Origin: Takashimella koratensis
Lineage: Eukaryota > Basidiomycota > Tremellomycetes > Trichosporonales > Tetragoniomycetaceae
Direction of reading: 5' to 3'
NCBI GenBank assembly: GCA_003116875.1
Contig: BCKT01000004.1
Span: 766,201 to 830,200, forward strand
DNA length: 64,000 nucleotides
Shown: positions 1 through 8,959 of the stretch, in pieces
Layout of the letters: each line of letters begins with the position of its first letter
Position numbering within the stretch: position 1 is the stretch's first letter
Made by a program: the position numbers and the translations under genes
Notes under the pieces: model-generated
Told to the model about the DNA's origin: nothing
Database searches by the model: none
The model's input: only the letters and a program-made list of their open reading frames with translations

Positions 1-885
1 ACCTCTGGGCCGAACAATAGGCGCCCGACCACCGCATCCCGCCCGAGCACAGCGCACGAAGGGACCAGCTCCAGCCCTCAAGCCGCAACCCCTCACCGCC
101 TCAAGTCGAAGAAATCCGCGTTCAAGCTGTTCTCGGGTAAAGACCGGTCAGTCTCGTCGTCCATTTCGTCCTCGGCAACGGGCGCCGAACCGATGCCGCC
201 AATGCCGTTACCATTTGAGCGGGTTGACGTGGAAGCGGTTCGATCGGCGTCGATCAAGTCCAAGTCTGATGCACAGGGGTTCACACCGGCCTCGCAGCGG
301 CTCACGGTGGCTCAGGTGGCTCTCTCTTCTGAGGCGGCCATGGACGTGGACGATACTCGACCTCCCGAGCTTGAGCTCCGTCCGGTGTCCATGTCGTTTG
401 CCAATGCTTTGCCGCAGGATTACTTGTCGCTCTTGTCCCCTGTGGCGTCTGTCAAGTCGGAACAGGACGCAAGTAGCGGCTCAACGGCGACGGCGTCTTC
501 CTCACTTGCGACCATCACCTCGCTCGCTGTCAGTGCCAAGATTTCTGCGTCGGGAGCCGCCATCTCTGCGCGACCGACAGCGAACGTGACCCTCGCTCCC
601 CCGGCCGAGCTGAGTGCCACTGATCGCGTGATCGCCGAGCTCCGCGCGCAGAACAGGGAGCTACAAGAACAGCTTGCGGCCTTGCGCGGGGAGACGTTAG
701 ATAAGAGCGCGGGAAGCGGTGACGGGCGTTGCGCGGTATGTGGGTGCTCGTGTGCAGGTACAGAGAGCGAGAGGCATGGGCAGAGTGGGGCTGGGGTAGG
801 GGGTTCGGTGATGGATAGAGCAAGGGTGAAGACGGGCGGAAGAGGAAAAGTGTTTGGGTCTGGAAGTCTGTACGAGTGGCAATGA
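1..885 (+). CDS. 3' part of an unrecognised protein, low-complexity with a C-terminal coiled coil
   Basis: The frame is open from base 1 to the TGA ending at 885, so this is the last exon or last part of a gene whose start lies left of the window. The visible 294 residues are mostly Ser/Thr/Ala/Pro-rich and probably disordered. Near residues 205-222 (counted from the window edge) a short heptad-like stretch with Glu, Leu and Gln reads as a coiled coil (AELRAQNRELQEQLAALR). It is followed by a small cysteine cluster of the form CAVCGCSC, about 60 residues before the end. I do not recognise the family. Many short overlapping frames on both strands here follow from the GC-rich composition. It converges on the carotenoid oxygenase gene on the other strand, with about 250 bases between stop codons. 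Confidence 0.6.
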   Translation, partial: TSGPNNRRPTTASRPSTAHEGTSSSPQAATPHRLKSKKSAFKLFSGKDRSVSSSISSSATGAEPMPPMPLPFERVDVEAVRSASIKSKSDAQGFTPASQRLTVAQVALSSEAAMDVDDTRPPELELRPVSMSFANALPQDYLSLLSPVASVKSEQDASSGSTATASSSLATITSLAVSAKISASGAAISARPTANVTLAPPAELSATDRVIAELRAQNRELQEQLAALRGETLDKSAGSGDGRCAVCGCSCAGTESERHGQSGAGVGGSVMDRARVKTGGRGKVFGSGSLYEWQ

Positions 886-1133
886 CGAGAGATGGGTGTA
901 GATGTTTAGAGACAGGGTCAGTCATGTTCAGGTCTTGGGATTGTGGTTTCGAAGAGATAGCGGACTTGTACTTGAAGTAGGAACAGTGAGCATCGAGTAC
1001 GTAGTCTGTACAAACAGAGCATTAGCATCAGACCAAGTTCAAATCAGCATGAAACAAGTTCCAGCTTCGTTCTCCAAGTACATATCCTGACATATCGTCA
1101 TATTCTCATCTACGTTTCTATTGATTACGTGTG

Positions 1134-4100
1134 TTATGGTGCAACTGGCTGATCATCACTCCCATCTACCTCCTGGAAGGGTGGCGTCGACGGTGTCTCG
1201 TTTGAGACGGTCTTGGGCCGAGGGTATCTTAGGATCGCTGTGAGCAAGACCAATACCACCGCTATCACCTGTGGCCAAGTCACGCTACCCTTGTGGGACC
1301 AGGTATGCTCCATCCCTTTCCCTTCTCTTTCCATCCCCACACGCGCCCCTCCCGATCCTCCCCGGTACACCAGAGCCCCGACCTCCGCCATGGCAAGTAC
1401 CAGCACCCCTACGCCTAGTGGCCAGAAAATAGCCAAAAACACCCTCTCAACACCCGTTGCCGGCCTCGCTCGATACCGTGGTCTGTCAAAGAGGATGGAA
1501 ACGAAATGACTCAATCGCGATTTGGCGAGTTTGTGCTGGAGTAAAGGTTGAGCAGGGAGGGGACCGCGCAGGGGGCGTTGATGACGTGCTAAAGAGGGAG
1601 GAAGCCAGGTTCCGTGTAGCCTGAGGTCGATTCAAAGAGCGAAAAGTCGAAGATTGGTGTAAGCACCGCCAGATACCAAGGCCAAAAACCAAGTCCCAGG
1701 AGAAGATAGACTCGACTCACCCGTACGGAACTCGTTGAGGGAGCTTGATCCGACAAGCGACAGCGTCCATCCCGTCTCCCATCCGTTTAGCATCAATCAC
1801 CCACAACTCTGACCCGGCGTCGGGCGCTTTAGACGGGACCCCATCGTCCAAGATGAAACTCTCGTCGTAAACTACATGTCCCCAAGTCGATGACCAAACC
1901 GCGTCAGTTTCAGCCCTCACCTTGGACCACGACATAGATTTTAGAGTGAAATTGGGACATTCCAGAACAACGAGAGGTGTCAACTGGACTCACCGTAGCA
2001 CACCAGATACCCATCATCCTCGTCCCCGCCCGGCCGTGGGACGAACCTCGTCTCTTGCGCATACCACCCGGATGGGAGAGGGAAGAGCTCAACGGGTCCT
2101 CTGATTCCCTTCCTCCCGTCACTGATAATCTCCTGAGCTGATCGTCCATCCACTGGTTCTGCGCTCTTCCATGACCTGCCCTCCCCACTTCTTGCCTGAT
2201 TTCTTCCCTCTTCGCCCTCCGCATCGGCCCGCTCCTTACCCCGTCGAACTAGCTCCCGCACGTCGATCTTGGCCAGGCAATCCACTTTGGCCGCCCCTCC
2301 TAATCGCTCATCAAATGAACCCGACCGCATCGTACAGCCATACACGTATCGACAGTCGCTCATGCTCTTGTTCTCAGGAACGGTCGGAAACTCGAACGGG
2401 ATCGCCGTAAGAGGGAACATGTGAGTGATGCTCCCTCTCAAAGAATCGCCGGGTTTAATAGAGGTTGGCGGTAGATCGGGAGAATGGTAGTCGTCCGGAA
2501 GGAGGAAACGGTAGTAGTAGAGCAAAACGACGTCGTCGATTCCGGCCTTCTTCTCTTCCGGAGGCACATCGACGGCTCCGGCAGAGTATACGAGTTTGGC
2601 CGATTTGAACCTCGGTGCGACCAGATTAACAGCCACAACTTTTTTCGATCTTGCCTTCCTTCTCCCGCCCAAGATGTACGCCTCGCCACCTTGATCAACC
2701 TCGGCATACTCGTCCCATGCGTTGGCAGTGTGGAAGATCAAACTCGGCTCCGGATCCCTAAACCTCACAGGCCTCTGCGGTGTCTCGGCGGATCCTAGGA
2801 GTCGAGGGAAGATGATGAATTCCGAAGGAAGGGTGCGGTCAAAGTGGATAAGAGGAGTAGGGTGGAGTGAGAACAAATTGGCAGGGGAGAGAGTAAGAGG
2901 GAGGTTGAGAAGGATCGTATGGGTTCGGGTAGCGGCAAAGTCGTGCATCCTGAAAAGGGGTCCATGCGAAGGAGACAACGGGTCAGCCAAGCGTCAGTCA
3001 GTGGGACGAGCCAAGATCAAGTACAGGAGGTAGTGAGTTGGGAGCCGAATGTGGGTTGACCACTGGCGAGAAGTACTTACATTTTCGCTCGACCTACATC
3101 GATGCCTTGCTTCCAGACCAAGTGTTTCCCAGTTCTGTCGATGACCGAGTACCGCACGTGAGGCGCGTCAAACATCTGACACGAGTAGAGCAACAGCGAG
3201 CCATCGACCGGGTCGATTCGGGGATGTGCTGTCATCCAGTCCTGCACGATTTCTCAGCCTATGTCCCAGCTAGTCCTACATCCCTCCTTTCGCATCTTCC
3301 CCTCTTCCTTGACGCTCAGAGACATCGCAAGGAGACTCGATTTCAAGACTCACCTCTTGGACACGCGGTAGGCCCCACCTCGTCCACATCCCCCTTCTCC
3401 CTCTCCGCGTCGATAACGACTCTCTCGTCCCCGCTTCGTCAAGCCGGTCCCAGCCCACCGTCTCGAGCTCGGGGACACGGACCTCTAACGGTGGTCCACT
3501 TTCACACATTGCCAATAACCTGTGGTCCTTTCTGTACCTCCTCATGCTGCTTTCCCTCCTTACCATTGGCCTCGGCGATACCAAGCTTCGTGTAGCCCTC
3601 TCTTCCTCTTCTTCCGCTCCTTTATCCACTTCCTCGTCCTCTGCTAGGGCGTCAGATCCCAGTCCTTGGCCCCACCACATCAAGCTGGTGTTGGCAACAC
3701 TAAGCACGCCTAGCCGCGCGCGCAAAGCGACGAAGAAAGCCTGAACGATCGCCGCTCCGATTCGGTGCAGTGAGGATAGCGGGGAGATGAGGAGCGCGAT
3801 GGATGGGATGGGGCTGCGGAGAGCGACGAGGGTCAGGTTGAGTAAAGGGGTGGACAGGTGGCGGTTGGTGTAGAGTGGAGGGGATGTGGGGTCGGACGCA
3901 GGTGGAAAGAGGACTCCATGGAGCATGCCGTCGCCGTCGAACCTGTACTCGAGGTGTCAGCGATGAAGAGCGGAAACAACAGGACGGAGGAGTCATGAGG
4001 AAGGTCGAGGAGTGGTTGAGGTGGTAGTATAGAGTACCGTACCAGTGATAATGCCTCCCTTGATCGGGAGGGTGGACAGGGTTCCCACCGTTCCGGATGT

Positions 4101-4230
4101 ATTGCCCACCCAACAGCTCTGTCGGTATCTCCCCAGCAACGATTGTGCAGGGGAACGAGATATACTCTTCCTCGACAGGTGCAAAGTTTCCCCGCAAGAA
4201 GGGGTGTCTCTCGTGCGAGCCAGGCGACAT
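1134..4230 (-). CDS. Carotenoid cleavage oxygenase (RPE65/CCO family) with C-terminal membrane hairpin
   Basis: Six exons on the minus strand: 4230-4043, 3942-3354, 3241-3081, 2949-1994, 1871-1721 and 1620-1134, giving 2532 nt and 843 residues. The family cuts polyene double bonds with a non-haem iron held by four histidines. All four are visible: His265 in TAHPRIDP, His315 in MHDFA, His386 in FHTANAWDE and His684 in YGLHGTW. Family landmarks NGGNPVH, FDGDGMLHG and NTSLMWWG are also present. The length exceeds the usual 500-650 because of an acidic/basic insert near residues 130-175 and a tail of about 150 residues. The tail holds two hydrophobic segments at about 741-766 and 797-812. I chose ATG 4230 because it sits in CTCCACCATG just before the conserved start; the frame is open a little further without another ATG. 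The substrate cannot be deduced. In fungi, relatives make retinal from beta-carotene or cleave stilbenes or apocarotenoids. Confidence 0.9.
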
Positions 4231-4747
4231 GGTGGAGACCAGAGGGGCTAAGAGCAAAGCCTAAGCCAGGCAGGGTTTGGGAGACGGCTAGGGCGAGAGC
4301 GAGGGCATGTTTAAAAAGTGCGAAAGGAGTTGAGGACGGGGGAGATCGGAATCCGAATGGGTCCGACGACCATGGCTAGTTCTCGACCTGTGAAATGATA
4401 TAGGGTGCTTCGTTTGTTGCTGTTGATGTTGCTGATGTTGTTATCGTGATCGTCGACGTTGTCTCACGAGTCCGCAGTGGTCTTTGTCCTGGTCATCGTC
4501 ATCGACAAATTCCCATCTACAGTACGATCGCCCCGTGCCTGGCTGAGGCAATTGCCACCCAAGTAAAGTGCCACACTCGTCTTTGCTGCCACAAAAACGC
4601 CGAGTGCTAAGTCCAGGGCCTGCATTTCAGATTCAGCCTCGGATTCATCTCATCTCGAGATTTGACCTCGACCTTGCATCCATCCATCCTCAGACTCACC
4701 CACTACCTTGACCTCACCCCTATCCATCCTCATCCTCGCATCCGATC
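4231..4747. promoter_or_regulatory. Divergent promoter between the carotenoid oxygenase and Sm-D2 genes
   Basis: About 517 bases between the two start codons, with no convincing coding exon. On the minus strand, upstream of the oxygenase ATG, two short upstream ORFs occur: ATG 4373 to TAA 4311 (20 codons) and ATG 4308 to TAG 4288 (6 codons). On the plus side the stretch before Sm-D2 is pyrimidine-rich with repeated CATCCTC-like words, typical of a fungal 5' leader. No TATA box was obvious. Confidence 0.45.
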
Positions 4748-5737
4748 ATGAGGTGAGTCCCTGGCTCCACTAATCCCGCCCTCCTGCTCTCGCCCTCATC
4801 TCATTGTCCCACCGTGCCTTTGCTGACGCACGCTTCCCCCTCCCTTCCCTACTCAACTCGCGCGACCTCCCTCTCTATCCATAGTCAATACGCTTCCGTC
4901 CCCAAATCCGAGCTCGACGAAGCTCAGATCCGTGAACTCGAGGAGTGGGAGATCTCCCAGGGTCCATTGTCCGTTCTCCAGCAATCGGTCCGAAACCAGT
5001 CTCAGGTTCTCATCTCGTTGCGGAACAACAAGAAGTTGCTTGCGCGAGTCAAGGCGTTTGACCGACACGCCAACATGGTTTTGGAGAATGTCAAGGAGGT
5101 GGGTTTCTATGAACTGGTCGAATGGAAAGCGGAAATGGTGGGATAGTGGACAGGAATGGGAGATTGGGAAGTCAGAGGAAAGGCGATGTAGTCAGAATCG
5201 ACGAAGAGGAGGAAGAGGGGAGCGACTGTATTTGAGGTTAGGATATGGAGGAGGTGGAGAGTAAGGCGAGAGGATGGCAAGATCCAAGGCTTTGCCCTCT
5301 TGTGAGGTCGGATGACTTGGTGTCGCAGGACTTGACGAGCGTCGGAGGAGCGATGGGAGATGGGAGAAGGTGATAATGATTTTTGCTTACTCAATTCTGA
5401 CTTTGTCCCTGCTCTTAATGCTTGCTCTTGCCGCCTTTCGCCGTCTCGTCACGCCGTGTGCCAACAGATGTGGGTCGAAACACCAAAGGGAAAGGGAAAG
5501 AAGCCAGTGAACAAGGACCGCTTCATCTCGTGAGTGAACTGTGGCCAAGTTTTTACCTTGGGCGCTGGATCTGTGTGCTCCACATCATTGCCGTTGTCGC
5601 TTAATCATCGCTGACTGTTACAGAAAAATGTTCCTCCGGGGAGACTCTGTCATTCTCGGTAAGCCTCGCCATCCCCCACCTCTTTAGCCTTACGTCGCAT
5701 GCTTACACTCTCTCCAGTCCTCCGCAACGCCGCATAA
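4748..5737 (+). CDS. SMD2: Small nuclear ribonucleoprotein Sm-D2
   Basis: Five exons: 4748-4752, 4885-5098, 5468-5529, 5624-5658 and 5718-5737, totalling 336 nt and 111 residues. Sm-D2 is one of the seven proteins of the Sm ring around U1, U2, U4 and U5 snRNAs and is needed for snRNP assembly and pre-mRNA splicing. The Sm fold is clear: the family words [34 protein letters not shown] and NMVLENVKE form Sm1, and [15 protein letters not shown] forms Sm2. The length matches the family (about 110). The first coding exon is only ATGAG, so Met is encoded alone before the first intron. The intron at 5099-5467 is long (369 nt) for this locus. It shares a divergent promoter with the carotenoid oxygenase. 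Confidence 0.95.
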
Positions 5738-6035
5738 ACGCTTCTCTGCCGTCCGTTCCAACTAGGACACCAAACCCTCACTCTCGACCTAGCAACCCGT
5801 ACCGGCTGTCTCATTATACCCTGTGTTTTCATATTCATCTCATCTGTTTCGTTTCCACGAGACGGTTACGGGTCTAGGCGAGAGAAAAACAGATGCATTT
5901 TCGCATTTGATATGTACATGTGTGATGTGGTGCACGGTGAACTGGAAAACCGAGAACCGAGAACGCGTCTACAGAGGTCGTATGGGCGAAGAGAAGAGAG
6001 GTGGAGGCTTTATGGAAGAGGAACAGAGCGTGGGT
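5738..6035. other. Convergent 3' intergenic region between Sm-D2 and the RPA subunit
   Basis: About 300 bases between the two stop codons, expected to hold both 3' UTRs and polyadenylation sites. I see no further gene here. Confidence 0.4.
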
Positions 6036-6768
6036 CTATGCGAGAACGCCTTGACCCTTGGACGAATGAGCGAGCTCGACCACGGCGTTGACGGCGTTCA
6101 TATCTGAGCGAGACGGGGAGCAGTTAGTGTAAGGTATGCTAGGGCCAGCAAGACTAATCAAACGGATAATATACGGAGAAGTGATTATCTGACACTTGGC
6201 ACTTACCCAGAGAGTTGCCGAGGTTGATACTGGTGAGCGCCTTGAGCGTGGATCGGTCCTTGACCTGCCCAATGATCTCCACATAAGTGTCCTCGATGTG
6301 CATTTCCTGAGTTTGTGTCAGCTTGGCCGTCGCAATGAGGACCGGGCAGCTTACGCGAGACAATGTGACTGCGATCTAGGGAGAAAATGTCAGCGCTAAT
6401 TCATTACGAACGCGATGATATGAATCCAATCGACACCGGAAGGATGGGCCTGTTCCTAAGAAAACGGAAACTGGAGGAAGGAAAACGCGCTGCTCCCAAG
6501 TAAAACGCTGGACTCACCTCGCCTCCGTCACTTGCTTGAACAGTCGCGAGCTCTCCTGAAAGCTTGATGATCTTGCAGGTCAATCGAACAGTCTTGCCAT
6601 CGTGTTGAGCGAGCGTCTTCGCGTTCACGCGGGCTGGAGAGGAAAGAGGTGAGAGGTCAGCACGGAAAGGATGAGGAGAGCGGGCGGCAAGGCGAGGCGG
6701 GAGTCGGAGGGAGGTGATGGGAGAACATAGATAAGGTACTCACGCTCTGGTTCTGGGTAGCGAGACAT
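6036..6768 (-). CDS. RFA3: Replication protein A 14 kDa subunit (RPA3)
   Basis: Five exons on the minus strand: 6768-6744, 6633-6518, 6375-6355, 6306-6207 and 6103-6036, totalling 330 nt and 109 residues. This is the smallest subunit of the heterotrimeric single-strand DNA-binding complex RPA, used in replication, repair and recombination. It folds as a single OB domain and holds the trimer together. Family features seen: RVNAKTLAQHDGKTVRL at the start of the OB barrel, KIIKLSGELATVQASDGG, and EDTYVEIIGQVKDRSTLKAL. The middle coding exon is only 21 nt. All junctions use GT-AG, and phases join cleanly to the TAG. The start MSRYPEPEPR is the only in-frame ATG near the conserved region. It diverges from the LYAR-like gene. 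Confidence 0.93.
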
Positions 6769-6946
6769 GGCGATGACAGATGAGCGAGTGTTGAGGTGGG
6801 AAGATGAAGATGAGACGAGATGAGATGGACGAGCTGACTGGATCCTCGAGAACGCGTCAAAACATTGCACAGAAAGGGGGACTGTCTCAAGCACGCAGAC
6901 AGGAGGGACCGGGGACACATGTTAGTATTTATCCTCCCCGGGTAGT

Positions 6947-6952
6947 CACGTG
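6947..6952. promoter_or_regulatory. CACGTG palindrome in the RPA3/LYAR-like divergent promoter
   Basis: A CACGTG E-box lies in the 273 bases between the divergent start codons at 6768 and 7042, about 90 bases upstream of the LYAR-like ATG. The palindrome is a bHLH-type binding word. Its use here is inference. Confidence 0.3.
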
Positions 6953-7041
6953 CCCCGGTTGAGTGCAAAATAAAAGTTGGAAAAAGTTTGCCGGCTTGGA
7001 TTTGCAGGTTGTACTCACTCCTACCGCCTATCTACTTCACC

Positions 7042-8448
7042 ATGGTCTCCTTCCAGTGAGTCTCGAGGTTTGGGACTGTCAAGGATCCAACAAAGATGTA
7101 AAGCGAGTCTTACACTGATATCGTCAGGTGCGACGGGTGCGCTGATACCGTCAAGAAACCGCAGCTCGACAAACACCGACAGCGATGCTGGGCGAGCTTT
7201 ACCTGTCTCGGTGAGTTGGGATCGGTGTGATCCTAGGGAAGGGGGAAGCGGTATCTAGTTCTCCATGGTATCTAGTATTCCATGGGGTGTGAAGTGACTG
7301 CTCTGGAGAGAGGGCTGACGTAGGACTCTATCTAGACTGCTCTACGACGTTCCAGAACCAAGACTACAAGTGAGTCAGCTTCATCGGGACCAGTCATGGG
7401 GTAGCTGCTAATTCTTTCCAGGTCCCACACGTCGTGCATCTCCGAGGCTGAAAAGTACCAAGGCGCGCTGTATAAGGGTCCCAAGAAGGTGAGCATTGAC
7501 TTTTCCCCAGACAGTGTCTATTCGCTAGAGCTGGATCCGTTATCTCATTGTCTGGCAGCCTTGCCATCTCCTCCTACCTCAATTTGAGCCGTGATTGACA
7601 CGAATCAGGGCCACCAGGGCAACAACAATGCGAAGAACGGCTCTTACGCTCCCTCTCCTGCTGCCAGTGTCAGCTCGCCAGCGCCCGAAGCGAGTGCCGG
7701 TGCCGCCGCTGCGCCAAGTGGGATCCACCCTTCTCGCCTTAACCAGGTAACCAACGCGAACGCGGGCTCCTCCTCGTCTCCTCGGGACAACTACCAGCAT
7801 TACCCTCCTCAGTCCTCTCGGGGTGGTTACGCTCGCGGCGGCTTTGGCGGGCGGGGTGGTCGTGGAGGGTTCGGCGGGAATGTCCGGACTTCTGCGACAG
7901 GGGAGAACCGGTCCGTCCCTCAGGGAGGGATGCGATCGTGGGGTTCTTCTGCACCCCCCTCCGAATCTGGCGCCGAGTCACCCGCTCCTCCTCCTCCCGC
8001 TGCATCAACACTGAGCGCAGGTGCAGGAGCCGAGAGCGACGCAAAGAAGAACAAGAAGAAGAAGAAAGGGGATAAAGGCGGAACGGGATCAAAGGCCAAC
8101 TCGAGGGTGAACGGAGAAGCGGAAGCTGAGGCGGAAGCGGCTGGGGGTGCTAAGACGAAGAGCGAAGAGGTTGAGCCAAAGAACAAGAAGCGGAAACGCG
8201 AAGAACCAGTGGTAGAGGCTACAACTGAGACCACGAACGAGTTAGTCTCCGATAAAACGATTAAAAGGGTTCGTAAACAACTCGGGAAGATGGAATCGAC
8301 ATCGATTTTATCGTTGAACGAGTGGATTGACGAATTCGCTAAATCTAGTGGAGGTGGAAAGAAGGATAAGGCACCGATCGATCGAGCAGAGGTGCTGGCC
8401 GCGCTCAAGGTCGAATTTGTCGATGGGAAATGGCAGATCTTGGCGTAA
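7042..8448 (+). CDS. LYAR-type C2HC zinc-finger nucleolar protein
   Basis: Five exons: 7042-7055, 7128-7210, 7336-7369, 7422-7488 and 7609-8448, totalling 1038 nt and 345 residues. The N-terminus carries the paired LYAR zinc fingers (CDGCADTV, HRQRCWASFTCLDC, YKSHTSCISEAEKY), which are known in human LYAR and yeast relatives as nucleolar proteins tied to ribosome biogenesis. A Gly/Arg-rich patch (residues about 140-155, RGGYARGGFGGRGGRGG) suits RNA binding and Arg methylation. Lys-rich nuclear localisation stretches (KKNKKKKKG, NKKRKR) follow. The conserved C-terminal block IKRVRKQLGKMESTSILSLN and the final KVEFVDGKWQI match the family's C-terminal domain. The start MVSFQCDGC corresponds to the family start. 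The last exon holds three quarters of the protein. Role is inferred from family. Confidence 0.87.
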
Positions 8449-8959
8449 TCTGGAATCAGGAGGGACGAGGATACCAGTAAACCCTCGATTCCAAGCCAGC
8501 TGTTCTTCACCTATCTTCATAGGTCATAGATCTTATACCTAGTTCTCATATTCGCCTCGGCCCCGTTACCGCCTTCTTCTCGCCTCTTCACTAACCCTCG
8601 CCCGCCCCTTTTTCTCCCCATCACTCGCTCCTCTCAACGTAGCTGTCTCTACTTGTCATCTCTGCTTTGTTTTCCCTTTACCGTCTCATTCTGTCCCGGT
8701 GCATGTACGCATGAGTTCTTTCTTCGTCTCGAAATCTTGCTGACAAAGGGCAAGTGACTGCGGGCGAGACACAATGTTCAAGTAGTAAAAAAAACGTGTG
8801 CAGAGAGTATCCTAAACGATGCAGAAGAAGAACGCAGAACCATTTAAAAGGAAGAAGAAGAAAACATCACGATACTATTCCCGACAAACTATAAACCACA
8901 TCCGAAATCGGCATCCCATTCTCCTCTTGCTGCACCCTTAGACTCACCCCTGTACTACC
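8449..8959. other. Convergent 3' intergenic region
   Basis: About 510 bases between the LYAR-like stop and the SSK1 stop on the other strand. It contains pyrimidine-rich and A-rich stretches (for example near 8785-8870) compatible with two 3' UTRs. I see no coding exon or structured RNA. Confidence 0.4.
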
